The notes beneath the pieces were generated by a model. It was not told the DNA's origin. It saw only the letters and a program-made list of their open reading frames with translations, and did not search any database. From NCBI GenBank assembly GCA_030848705.1, contig CM061245.1, forward strand, positions 67,730,006 through 67,794,005: a DNA stretch of 64,000 nt. Direction: 5' to 3'. Numbering within the stretch: the stretch's first letter is position 1; each line of letters starts with the position of its first letter. Shown here piece by piece: positions 31,747 to 41,814 of the stretch. A program made the position numbers and the translations under genes. This DNA comes from Heracleum sosnowskyi. Taxonomy: Eukaryota > Streptophyta > Magnoliopsida > Apiales > Apiaceae.

Positions 31747-34700
31747 GTGAAGATGAATGACTGTAGAGAAGACCCACTTTATGGATTCGGGAACAATTTG
31801 GTTCCAATCCAGGGAACTCTATATCTCCCAGTACTATTTGGCACTTTCCCGAAGCAGGTTAGCAACCTGGTTAAATTCTATATCATAAACACCCCCTCCT
31901 CCTATAATGTTATTTTGGGGAGGCCAGCCTTGACAAAACTCCAAGCTGTAACATCAACCCCCCATCTAAAGTTCAAGTTTCCTACACCCGGAGGAATTGG
32001 CGAAGTCCGGGGAGATTTCGAAATGACTAGCCGATGCTATGGTCAGGCTTTGGTCATGGCTGAAACTGACCCGGAAAACAAAAGAAAGGCAAATGCTTAC
32101 CAGAAGAACATCAGCAGAAAGAAGCACAGGTACAACCAGAAAAAAGAATCCGGCAAGGAAGTCCAAAACATAGAAAATACATCAGCCCAGACTTACCTTG
32201 ACCAGGTGGTGCAAGCCCGGGTTCAACAATATGTTTCAAAATCAGAGATGGGAAAAGTGGAAGCTGCTGTTGAGCTAGAAACCATTGAGTTAGAAGAAGG
32301 AAACCCGGAGAGGAAGGTTAAAATTGGAACCGGGCTGGACACCGTATTCAAGAAGGAGTTAACTGAGTTACTCCGGGAGTATGCAGACGTTTTCGCTTGG
32401 AGCCCGGACGACATGCCCGGACTCCAGGAGTCAGTTGCTATGCACAGCTTAGATGTGGATCCTAGAAAGAAGCCAGTAAAGCAGAAAAGGAGAACCTTTG
32501 CCCCAGAAAGACAAAAGGCAATCGATGAAGAGGTTGGAAAACTTCTCAAAGCCGATATAATTTGTGAAATAAAGTATCCGGAATGGCTTGCGAACGTAGT
32601 CTTAGTCAAGAAACCAAATGGAAAGTGGCGAATGTGTGTGGACTACACTGATCTAAATGCTGCCTGTCCAAAAGACCCTTACCCACTTCCAAGTATCGAC
32701 CAGCTCATAGACGCAACAGCCGGGCATGTCATGCTGAGCTTCATGGATGCTTTCTCTGGCTATAATCAAATTAAAATGAACCCGGCGGATATAGCCAAGA
32801 CTGCATTCATCACACACCGGGCTGTTTATGCCTACAAACTCATGCCATTCGGACTAAGGAATGCTGGATCCACATACCAGAGAGCTATGGTGGAAATATT
32901 CAAGAGTCAGCTAGGAAGAAACCTGGAATCCTACGTTGACGACATGATAGCAAAATCCACCAAAGTTCAGAACCACATTGCTGACTTGAAGGAATGTTTT
33001 GACAACCTAAGGAAGCAAGAGATGAAGCTGAACCCGGAGAAATGCACTTTCGGGGTGGAGGCTGGAAAATTTTTGGGATTCATGATTAGTCAAAGAGGAA
33101 TTGAAGCTAACCCGGAAAAGATCAAGGCCATAAGAGAAATGAAGGAACCCCGGACTCAGAGGGACATACAGAAGCTAGCCGGGTCCCTGGCGGCTTTAAG
33201 AAGGTTCATCCCTAAGCTTGCTGAGCGCTGCTTACCTTTCTTTACACTGCTTAAAGGAGCTCAGAAGAAAAAGGAGATTATTTGGAGTTCGGAGTGCCAA
33301 AGCTCTTTTGAATCAATAAAAGAATACCTAGCCGAACCACCAGTCTTGACCAAACCAGAACCTGGAGAGCCACTTAGCCTCTATCTCTCTGCAGGAAGCC
33401 TGGCTGTTGGAGCAGCCCTAATCCGGGATCATGAAGGCCAGCAGAAACCAGTCTACTATGTGAGCCAAGTGCTTAAGGATGCTGAGACACGTTATCCGAA
33501 CCTTGAAAAATTTGCTTTCGCTTTGGTCACTGCATCTCGCAAATTGAGACATTATTTCAAAGGGAGAGAGATTAAAGTAATCACTGATCAACCACTCAGG
33601 AAAATCAGTCACAAACCTGATATCTCGGGAAGATTGGTTAACTGGGCTGTTGAGTTAAGCCAATTCTCCCTCACCTTTGTCCCAAGAACATCAATCAAGG
33701 CCCAGGTTCTAGCCGATTTTATTGTGGAATGTTCTTTTCCCGAGCCTGTTCACACTTCAATGGAGACAGAACCCGGGGAAGAGCCCACACATGATCATGA
33801 AACCTGTATGTTGCATGTAGACGGATCATCAACAAGCGAGAGATCGGGAGCCGGACTTGTACTCAAGAGCCCGAACGGTTTTAAGATAAAGCAAGCAATC
33901 GGTTTTCAATTCCAAGCAACAAACAATCAGGCGGAGTATGAAGCTATTTTGGCCGGACTCCGTCTAGCCCGAAACCTGAGAGTGAAAAAGCTAAGGATTT
34001 TCAGCGATTCCCAAATAGTGGTCAAGCAAACAACTGGAGATTATGTCGCCAAAGACCCAATTTTGGGAAGGTACCAAGCCCTGGTTCAAGGACACCTAGC
34101 TGTGATACCACAATTTGAAATAATCCAAGTGGGTAGAGAAGATAACACTGAGGCCGATATGCTATCCAAACTAGTCCAAAATTCAGCAGAATTGGATAGT
34201 TCGGTCTATTTTGAAGAATTGGAAAAACCCACAATTGAGATGGAAGAAATAATGGAGATAGACGACCAGCCTAGTTGGATGACTCCCATAGTCGTATATC
34301 TGGACAGAGGAGAACTCCCTTCCGACAAGAACCAAGCTCAAAGGTTGAAGGCCAAGGCTGCTAAATTCTTTCTGGAAGATGGAGCGCTTTATCGCCGGAC
34401 TTACTCTGCACCAATTCTGAAGTGCGTTGGTCCGGTAGAAGCTACATATTGTTTAGAAGAAGTCCATGAAGGCATATGTGGTGACCATATGGCTGCCAAA
34501 GCCCTGGCACACAAGATTATCAGACAAGGTTACTACTGGCCGGCAATACACAATGATGCTGTGGATTTCGTGAAAAAGTGTAAGAAGTGCCAACTGTTCA
34601 GTAATGTACCACGACAGAGCCCGGTCTTACCATCCTCAGTCCTGTCTCCTATCCCGTTTGCAGTTTGGGGTATTGATATCATGGGCCCGTTTCCCCGGGC

Positions 34701-35505
34701 TAAAGGCGACCTGAGATATTTGCTGGTGGCAATTGATTACATGACCAAGTGGGCTGAAGCTAAGGCAATGAGAACAATCAACCAACAAGATTGCATCCGG
34801 TTTATGGACAATATACTGATGAGGTTCGGGCTACCAATGGTTCTAGTTTCCGACAACGGGCCACAATTTGTGGGGTCCGAGTTCGAAGCCTACCTGAAAG
34901 AAAGAGGAATCAAGCATAAAAAATCATCTGTTGCATACCCAAGAGGGAACGACCAAGTTGAAGTTACAAACCGGATTTTGCTTAGAGGAATTGAGAAGAG
35001 GTTACAAGAAAGCAAGAATAAGTGGCCTGAGGAGTTGCCAAATGTGTTATGGGCATACAGGACTAGTCCCCGGACTAGCACTGGCGAAACCCCGTTCAAA
35101 CTCGCTTACGGCACTGAAGCTTTATTACCAATTGAAGTTGAGAATCCCTCCCACCGAGCGATAAATTTTGAAGAAGTGGCTAATGAAGAAGGGTTGCAGA
35201 CTAACTTGATTTTGATTGACGAAGTCCGGGATCAAGCTATTGAGAGGATGGAAAAATACAAGGAAAAAACTAGGGAGTACTTTGGGAAGAAGGCCCGGGT
35301 TAAGAACTTTCAAGTTGGAGACCTGGTCCTTCGCGATACGGAGGCGTCTGACCCCACTAATACTGGCAAGCTCATGCCAAAATGGGAAGGGCCCTACAAG
35401 ATAAGGGAGGTACTCCGGCCTGGAACATACAAGTTGGTTCATATGGATGGTTCTGAGGTCCCCAATACTTGGCATGGCCTTAGACTCCGAAAATTCTACC
35501 AGTAA
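31747..35505 (+). CDS. Gypsy pol: protease end, RT, RNase H, archaeal-type RNase H, integrase
   Basis: This is in frame with gag, separated only by the TAG at 31735. The first listed codon is GTG; translation would really come by read-through, so the start is arbitrary. The protease ends at VILGRP. RT has VLVKKPNGKWRMCVDYTDLN and catalytic YVDD at about residue 396. The first RNase H follows with SLYLSAGS and DQPLRK. A second, archaeal-type RNase H starts near residue 690 (HVDGSS, NNQAEYEAILAGL, FSDSQIVV), the Tat hallmark. Integrase has an H-H-C-C zinc region from about residue 907 and a D-D-E core (GIDIMGPFP, VSDNGPQF, NDQVEVTNRIL; the usual NGQVE reads NDQVE). No frameshift is visible in 1252 codons. 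Confidence 0.93.
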   Translation: MKMNDCREDPLYGFGNNLVPIQGTLYLPVLFGTFPKQVSNLVKFYIINTPSSYNVILGRPALTKLQAVTSTPHLKFKFPTPGGIGEVRGDFEMTSRCYGQALVMAETDPENKRKANAYQKNISRKKHRYNQKKESGKEVQNIENTSAQTYLDQVVQARVQQYVSKSEMGKVEAAVELETIELEEGNPERKVKIGTGLDTVFKKELTELLREYADVFAWSPDDMPGLQESVAMHSLDVDPRKKPVKQKRRTFAPERQKAIDEEVGKLLKADIICEIKYPEWLANVVLVKKPNGKWRMCVDYTDLNAACPKDPYPLPSIDQLIDATAGHVMLSFMDAFSGYNQIKMNPADIAKTAFITHRAVYAYKLMPFGLRNAGSTYQRAMVEIFKSQLGRNLESYVDDMIAKSTKVQNHIADLKECFDNLRKQEMKLNPEKCTFGVEAGKFLGFMISQRGIEANPEKIKAIREMKEPRTQRDIQKLAGSLAALRRFIPKLAERCLPFFTLLKGAQKKKEIIWSSECQSSFESIKEYLAEPPVLTKPEPGEPLSLYLSAGSLAVGAALIRDHEGQQKPVYYVSQVLKDAETRYPNLEKFAFALVTASRKLRHYFKGREIKVITDQPLRKISHKPDISGRLVNWAVELSQFSLTFVPRTSIKAQVLADFIVECSFPEPVHTSMETEPGEEPTHDHETCMLHVDGSSTSERSGAGLVLKSPNGFKIKQAIGFQFQATNNQAEYEAILAGLRLARNLRVKKLRIFSDSQIVVKQTTGDYVAKDPILGRYQALVQGHLAVIPQFEIIQVGREDNTEADMLSKLVQNSAELDSSVYFEELEKPTIEMEEIMEIDDQPSWMTPIVVYLDRGELPSDKNQAQRLKAKAAKFFLEDGALYRRTYSAPILKCVGPVEATYCLEEVHEGICGDHMAAKALAHKIIRQGYYWPAIHNDAVDFVKKCKKCQLFSNVPRQSPVLPSSVLSPIPFAVWGIDIMGPFPRAKGDLRYLLVAIDYMTKWAEAKAMRTINQQDCIRFMDNILMRFGLPMVLVSDNGPQFVGSEFEAYLKERGIKHKKSSVAYPRGNDQVEVTNRILLRGIEKRLQESKNKWPEELPNVLWAYRTSPRTSTGETPFKLAYGTEALLPIEVENPSHRAINFEEVANEEGLQTNLILIDEVRDQAIERMEKYKEKTREYFGKKARVKNFQVGDLVLRDTEASDPTNTGKLMPKWEGPYKIREVLRPGTYKLVHMDGSEVPNTWHGLRLRKFYQ

Positions 35506-35680
35506 GAAGATTGCAGCGACCGGATAAAGAATAAGGAGCTCCCAAAAGCCCAGATTAGAATAAGAGCTTTGTATTCCTGATTTTTCTATAAATAAAACCG
35601 GTCTCGTTGTTTTGTTTTCTTTTCATATTATCATGTATTTTTTAACTTACAGCAAAATTCAACTTCTTGTAATAACCCTG
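35506..35680 (+). other. 3' flank of pol in element T
   Basis: Non-coding. An AATAAA-type word (AAATAAAACC at about 35590) directly after pol could be a sense polyadenylation signal. Confidence 0.4.
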
Positions 35681-36060
35681 GCAAACAATGTAGCCAGGGT
35701 CCCCAGCAATACGCAAGCTAACAACCCTGGCCCGGAGCCATAGGCAAATAATGTGGCCAGGGTTACCAGCCATAGGCAATCATAAACTTAGGAAATATTC
35801 CTAAGTACAAATATATATAAGCCCGGCCCGGACTAAATTATGAGGCCGGGCTCCCAGCAATAAGCAACCTAACAACCCTGGCCCGGAGCCGTAGGCAAAT
35901 AATGTGGCCAGGGTTACCAGCCATAGGCACTCATAAACTTAGGAACTATTCCTAGGTACCAAAATATATAAGCCCGGCCCGGACTAAGCTCTGAGGCCGG
36001 GCTCCCAGCAATAAGCAACCTAAAAACCCTGGCTCGGAGCCATAGGCCAACCCTGGTTCT
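35681..36060 (+). repeat. About 150-bp tandem repeat with inverted arms
   Basis: AACCCTGG landmarks at 35723, 35873 and 36025 give periods of 150 and 152, roughly 2.3 units. Each unit holds short inverted pairs: AACCCTGGCC with GGCCAGGGTT, and GCCCGGCCC with GGCCGGGC, so each can fold into hairpins. Confidence 0.88.
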
Positions 36061-36071
36061 ATGTACAAAGA

Positions 36072-36460
36072 GAGTCCGGCTCGGAATCAAGCTATGAGAC
36101 CGGACTCACGAGCAATATGCAATAAAACCATTTACTTAGATTTTATTCTAAGTACAAAAAGAGTCCGGCTCGGAATCAAGCTATGAGACCGGACTCACGA
36201 GCAATATGCACAAATCTTAGATTTTATTCCAAGTTCAAGTGAAAAGAGTCCGGCTCGGAATCAAGCTATGAGACCGGACTCACGAGCAATATGCAATAAA
36301 ACCATTTACTTAGATTTTATTCTAAGTACAAAAAGAGTCCGGCTCGGAATCAAGCTATGAGACCGGACTCACGAGCAATATGCACTAAAATCTTAGATTT
36401 TATTTTAAGTACAAAAGAAAAGAGTCCGGCTCAGAACCAAGCCATGAGACCGGAGCAACA
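36072..36460 (+). repeat. About 87-bp tandem repeat, five units, hairpin-forming
   Basis: GAGTCCGG landmarks at 36072, 36161, 36246, 36335 and 36422 (periods 89, 85, 89, 87). Within each of the first four units GAGTCCGG pairs with CCGGACTC about 20 bases on, a perfect 8-base stem; the fifth unit is diverged. The array lies between the 3' ends of two converging genes. Confidence 0.92.
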
Positions 36461-36634
36461 ACAAAGCAGGATCACAAGACGATTATATTAAAGACATCAA
36501 AAACAAAACACAGGGACCCGGGTTGTCCGTACAACCCGGAAACATCCCTAAAAGTTTGGAGCAGTAAACAGCAAAAGTCAGTCTACGGTTACATCAAGCA
36601 AGTTCAAACGATCAAAAGAAAATACATTAAACAA

Positions 36635-38849
36635 TTATGGATCACCATTGCTGTCCGGATTGGTGGAATTGGGAATAAAGCTCGGATTGGGGCCATTATA
36701 AGGCTGGGGTTCTCCTTTCCCATGCTCGATAGAAAGCTTTGCAGCAAGGAACTCACCAATAAAAGAATCCCAATCAGCAGTAGGATCGGTTTTGATATGC
36801 CGTTCAGCAACAAGCCAAGCCCGGAGAATCTCAGGTGCAGCAGCATCCGCAATAGATTGGTCATATTCCGGACCTCCTTTGAATTCGGCTATAGCAGCTT
36901 CACGGGACTTGGCGTCTTCCAGAAGGAGTTGTTTGTTGATTGCATCCAAGTCATCGGCTTTCTTCTCAACCTTCGACATCTCAGCTTGAAGCCCGGATAG
37001 TTTGGAAGTGAATTCAGTTTCCTTCTCGGCATTTTTGGCTTTCAAAGCAGCAACTTCAATTTCTAAATCTCGGAGACGGGCATCCTTTTGATTCCCGAAC
37101 TCCTGTGCAGATTTCCTTTCGGTAATAATAATACTGGCAAGTGCGCTGATTAAACTACCAGTCTGCAAAACAAAAAGCAAAAATCAAACAATGAAAAGAC
37201 AACCGCAAAGAATACAGATAACTTTCGACAACGAACAACTTACATGTGCCCAATGGCCAACAAGGTGTTTCAGGCAAGCATTGCTACCAGCATCTTCCAT
37301 TTCTTCGAAATCGGAGTCAGTAGGAATATCAGCGCACATACCAGCAAGTTGTTCCAATGTGAAATTCCCGATTCGGACAGGTTCTTTGTCCGGATCCTTC
37401 CCAGCATCATCAGAAACAATCTTTTCGACAACGACTTTCGCCTTAGCAGGTGGCTTCTTCACTCCAGGAGTCTTTCTTTTCTTCGAAGAACGCTGCTCCA
37501 TGCCATCCATTACTTCCACTTCAGCAGCATCAATCATAGGTTCGGGTTGGTGGACATTCGGGGCAACAGATTCGGCACCACCCTCCTTCAACGCACTAGA
37601 CCCGGACCCTCCAACATCCCCCGGATTCTTGGTGCTGTGGACACCACCGAGCTTTCTAAAAGAAGCAGCAAGAGCATTGGAAGACATGATTGCGTATAAT
37701 TCGGGCTTGAAATAAGGCAAACCTGCAGAAAGAAGAACCACATCAGCAAAACAAAAGAATTAGCCCGGGTTACAAAAAGAAGAAAAACAATACAACTTAC
37801 ATCCAAGCTCAAACAACAAATCATGTTTCATAAAGCTATCCCGGGTCAGTTGGAAACCAAGGCATTCACAGAATCGGTGAATTTGAGCCAATGCTTCACC
37901 CTCGAGTGTGAACACATCAAAAACTTCAGCCTCCACACTAGAAACAATATGGGGCATGAACTCCAAATCCAGGCCTTTCAAGAAAATAACTTCACCATTC
38001 CAGAACTTTAAAGTCGACTGCTGAATAACCGGCTTGGCAGTACCCGAGGGGTAACCGCATTCTTCCGCGCGAAACCGGATCTCATATAAAGGCTCTTTAT
38101 TGGACTGCACTAGCTTAAAAAGCTGGTGGAAAAGTCGCAGAGTGGGCTGATACCCCATCTTATTACAAGAAGCCAAGAACCAAGTTATCCACTTAACACC
38201 ATTGGGAGTAATTTGCATTATGGAAATTTTATAAACATATTTACAAAGGTGTTTTACAAATTGATGACACCTAGGATTCCAACCGGACCTCAGAGTCTCC
38301 AGCCATACTCCAACATAACCGTCTTTCGGCCGGTGGTAAATCCTCTCCCCGGACTGGGGCCATCTCCAACTTATCTCAGGTCCAAGGTGAAACGCAGCCC
38401 GGACCAACTTGTCCATCTGAATATCTGGAAGACTTGAGAACTTTTCCTTCAAAGGATACGGGGCATCGCTAATACCCATCTGGGAAAAAGCGAAATCGAA
38501 TTCGGATTCATCATATGGTCCGGGATGGCCAAACTCCTGATGATTCCTATAACATGAACTAAGATCCCTATAATAAAATGATTGCTCTATATCCGGATCC
38601 TTCTTCACAAAGAAGTAGCTCGTGTCCGACCAAAATCCGTCCGGAGTACTAAGCACACCACCCCGAGAAGGTTCGTGGACAAAAAGTTGGGTTACTAGAG
38701 GTCCGGACTGTTTCTTCTTCTTAGCCATTCTACACCAATATAGGTCTATTACTTCTTGATTGTTAGAAGGTGACGGCTCACTACAATTAGAAGGGTCGGA
38801 AAGGGGAATAAGTACGCGACGGGCTCGAGACTTAATCCGAACCATAAAC
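36635..38849 (-). CDS. Antisense accessory gene of element T, three coding exons, 683 aa
   Basis: Minus-strand coding exons: 38845-37801, 37722-37244, 37162-36635. Both introns are GT-AG with GTAAGT donors and TGCAG acceptors, and the phases fit (1045 + 479 nt = 508 codons; exon 3 adds 175 codons and a stop). The acceptor TTTCTAG at about 38850 lies four bases before the ATG and pairs with a donor at 39393 for a 5'UTR intron. Exon 1 has TPNGVKWITWFLASCNKMGY and PTLRLFHQLFKL, the pattern of the Pfam family called putative gypsy type transposon (Transposase_28). Exon 2 has a basic nuclear-signal-like patch, SSKKRKTPGVKKPPAKAK. Exon 3 is coiled-coil-like (LRDLEIEVAALKAKNAEK). Antisense ORFs here are known in Tat elements; the function is unknown. 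Confidence 0.8.
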
Positions 38850-39393
38850 CTAGAAAGATCAATTTGAAGTAAGTTTTATTATCTCAGTACGGATTACGTA
38901 TTTCCAATTAGACACATTTTACCTAGCAGTAATCCAATCCCTATATTCTACAATAACCGGATCAAAATCAGCCAAATAGTAAACCAGTTAAAGTTATTCG
39001 GATTAAATCAAGTCCAGATTAGACACAAAGCCTCAGAAACATGAATTGTCAGAAACACTTCAACCCAAAAACATATCTTAAACACAAGATCAAACTATAC
39101 ATATATACAGTTATCCTTATCCCCAAACCAAGAACACAAAACGGCACAAAGAAACCCAGAAATTTAAGAACGACCAAATCGAAATACATATACGACATGC
39201 AACCAAAATCAAGACCAGCAATACACACATAAGCCAGTATACAAACGCTAAAGCGACTACATCACAGAAAACCAAAACCTTTCCAAAACCCTCAAAACTC
39301 CAAGATGAACAGTTTTGGTGAAATCGCAATTACGGATAAAACAACAACATATAACAGCAAATAGGCGGTAAAAGATGGAGGCGAAAGGCTTAC
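38850..39393 (-). other. Predicted 5'UTR intron of the antisense gene
   Basis: On the minus strand, CCT|GTAAGCC at 39394/39393 is a good donor and TTTCTAG|GTTT, ending at 38850, is a good acceptor just before the ATG. The length is 544 bases. Small plus-strand ORFs here (39041-39232) are not supported. Confidence 0.6.
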
Positions 39394-39520
39394 AGGAAGG
39401 CAGGAGAGTAGGAAAGCTTCACAAGAGAAACGCAGCGGTCGCCGGAAAACGAAGTTGCCGGAAGAGAAATTCGGTTGAAAAAGTGAAAAGTACAATTGGA
39501 AATGAAAGGGGGGTTTTATA
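39394..39520 (-). promoter_or_regulatory. Antisense promoter and 5'UTR exon in element T
   Basis: The minus strand reads TATAAAA at 39520-39514, then a pyrimidine-rich leader up to the donor at 39394. A start about 30 bases after the box (near 39485) would give a 90-base leader exon. The whole block is also present at about 27745-27871. Confidence 0.6.
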
Positions 39521-39753
39521 GAGGGTTAAAAAATATAACTCCCCAGCGGACAGGTGGCACGATTCTATTGGTTCGAAATATCAAAAAAGAAAAACAAAAA
39601 ATCGAAACAGACAGTGCAATTATTACTAACAGGAGGCGAACACAACTTCCAAGAAAAAATTGGGGTAGCGACTTTTCGAAAGAAAAGGGGGGAAAACTGG
39701 AATCGTTTCATATTCCAGAACGAAAAATATGCAATTCAGTCCGGATTAGGTCC

Positions 39754-40340
39754 GAAAAAGAGCCAAGAGCTATTCTCAACACCGGGTTGGGGGGCAGCAA
39801 TCAGGCCAGGAATTTTTTCAAAGTTGCTCAAAGCGTCACAGCTTTGGACTTGAGAAACAACCCTGACCTACTCTCAACACCGGATTGCCATCCTTCATAA
39901 CAATCCGGGTTGGGGGGCAACAATCAGGCCAGGAATTTTTTCAAAGTTACTCAAAGCGTCACGGCTTTGGACTTGAGAAACAACCCTGACCTACTCTCAA
40001 CACCGGATTGCCATCCTTCATAACAATCCGGGTTGGGGGGCAACAATCAGGCCAGGAATTTTTTCAAAGTTAATCAAAGCGTCACGGCTTTGGACTTGAG
40101 AAACAACCCTGACCTACTCTCAACACCGGATTGCCATCCTTCATAACAATCCGGGTTGGGGGGCAACAATCAGGCCAGGAATTTTTTTCTAAGTTACTCA
40201 AAACGTCACAGCTTTGGACTTGCGACACAACCCTGATCTACTCTCAACACCGGATTGTCATCCTTCACAACAATCCGGGTTTGGGGGCAACAATCAGGCC
40301 AGGAATTTTTTCCAAGTCACCTACTCAGGAATTTCTACTC
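39754..40340 (+). repeat. 123-bp tandem repeat array, second copy
   Basis: This is the same array as at 28129-28680, with CAATCCGGG landmarks from 39901 onward, and one extra T near 40185. It ends shortly before the polypurine tract of the last LTR. Confidence 0.92.
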
Positions 40341-40363
40341 CCCCATCCAGAAAATCTGAATAA

Positions 40364-40379
40364 GGGAGTGGGGGGCAAA
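40364..40379 (+). other. Polypurine tract of element T
   Basis: GGGAGTGGGGGGCAAA abuts the last LTR. Confidence 0.85.
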
Positions 40380-41075
40380 TGATAGGCTATGTATAGCCCG
40401 GGCTTATTTCTGAGCCAGGAGTCACCGGGAACCCGGATTACCACTCCAGTCATGGCTCACCTCTTAGTCCAGACTCGTCGTGGAGTCCTGACCTACGTAC
40501 CAGTCCGGACTCATTGACTCAAGCTTCAAGTCTAATTCTCCTGGCGGCCAAGGCAATATCTTGGGGGAGAAACTATGCTTCATTACGTGACGTGCCTAGG
40601 TCATCATTGATGGCCACGTTTAATAGTGACACATAAGGATACCTAATGATTGGGACAATCATTTCCTATCTAAGCCACACGCCAGCAGGAGCCGGGCACA
40701 CATATACCACAATCCTTCGCCTGGACACGTGCAATCCATCAACATCACCCAGGTGTCCTACCTACCTAGGATTCAACGCTCATGATTGCAGGTACAACCC
40801 CAAAACCCTAATCATTGGCCTATAAATAGACCAAGGAGAAAAGGTTTGGGGTTACATTCTCTTTTACACACCTAACCTATACACACACCCTCCATATTTA
40901 GATTTCTCTATATTCCTATCTCCCTTTCCAAAGCTGTTACTTATTCTCACGCCGGAGGCGCCGCCAGGGTCCAAACCCCCCTCCGGTGTTGTTTTGCAGA
41001 GTCCCAACAGCAGCGACACCGCTTCCAGGCGTGGAATCGGCCGGGAAGGTCCTAGATCGGGATCCGGAGTTATCA
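40380..41075 (+). repeat. 3' LTR of element T
   Basis: This 696-bp LTR has its TATA box TATAAATA at 40821-40828. Against the middle LTR I count about six substitutions and one 2-base gap (near 40568). It ends GTTATCA and is followed by the AGGAT duplication. Confidence 0.93.
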
Positions 41076-41080
41076 AGGAT
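41076..41080. repeat. Right TSD of element T (AGGAT)
   Basis: This is an exact partner of 27490-27494. Confidence 0.9.
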
Positions 41081-41330
41081 TGTTCTTAATTAGTAGCAAT
41101 GTGCTAATGACGAATCATATGATACTTTCTTTGGGTTGATGAGCCATAAAAATGGTGCTGAGCACTGGCAAACCCCAGATCAAGACATGATTAAGGTGAA
41201 TATTACTGATGTTGCAGTTTTGGTTGCTCCTCTGAACTGTTTCAGCTATTCTTTCGTGGCTCGAAATTATAATGGGATGGTGTGAGAAGCGAGAGAAAAT
41301 TGTACTAGAGGTTGTGTATGTCCAGAAGTA
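41081..41330 (+). pseudogene. Degenerate LINE fragment, right half (RNase H-like)
   Basis: After element T the LINE-like sequence continues. A segment reads HWQTPDQDMIKVNITDVAV and later FVARNYNGMV, resembling the start of the RNase H domain of plant LINE-derived proteins (W-x-P-x-x-x-x-IKVN). It is broken and short. Confidence 0.55.
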
Positions 41331-41440
41331 ACAAAGCTATTGGAATCCGAGAGGCACTTATATCCCATCAACCAAGAAGAATAGAGTGGTTTGAGTCTAT
41401 ATATCCCATCACGCTTCTCATGTGATAGTTATTTGTTAAT

Positions 41441-41805
41441 TGGTTAATAATCTAGTTGATCACTAAAATGTACCTAAAATGTCAAGTTGTTCACCAAACT
41501 AAAAACGGTCTCAACTAGATTATTAAAGTCGGTTACAAGTACGCTCCATCAAATGATTCACTTTTTTTAGATGAAAAATTATGATGTATTAAAAAATATT
41601 TGACGTGACATCTATATATTAGGGTTATATATCCAATTCAGACCACAAAATCGAAGAAATCAACATTAATATTAGTATTTTCGGTCTAAAAAAAGTAAGT
41701 TATACAATAAAATGTACCCGTAACTCACTTTAATAAACCTACTTTAGACTATTTTTAGTTTAGTTACCAACTTGATAGTTTAAGACCATTTTAGTGACTT
41801 AACCC
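41441..41805. mobile_element. Mutator-like MITE with 9-bp TSD
   Basis: This 365-bp element has long degenerate inverted repeats of about 100 bases; both ends read, inward, GGTTAA...TCACTAAAATG and later TTATTAAAGT or TTTATTAAAGT. Flanks TTTGTTAAT at 41432-41440 and 41806-41814 match exactly, a 9-bp TSD typical of Mutator elements. Confidence 0.8.
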
Positions 41806-41814
41806 TTTGTTAAT

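Larger units (their letters stand above)
27495..41075 (+). mobile_element. Tat/Retand-like Ty3-Gypsy element with three LTR pieces (T)
   Basis: Order: 56-bp LTR stub, internal 3' tail, LTR, full internal region, LTR, all inside one AGGAT TSD. The domain order PR-RT-RNaseH-aRNaseH-integrase, with a second RNase H domain, defines the Tat branch. An antisense gene between pol and the 3' LTR and tandem repeats near the 3' end match descriptions of Retand-type Tat elements. The structure is best read as an LTR-internal-LTR-internal-LTR tandem whose first unit lost most of its LTR and interior. The complete LTRs differ at about 6 bases plus a 2-base gap in roughly 697, so the element is fairly young. 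Confidence 0.88.

Noticed and set aside
37191..37715. 174-aa and 151-aa plus-strand ORFs
   Set aside because: Shadows of exon 2 of the antisense gene, whose splice sites and domain pattern are better supported.
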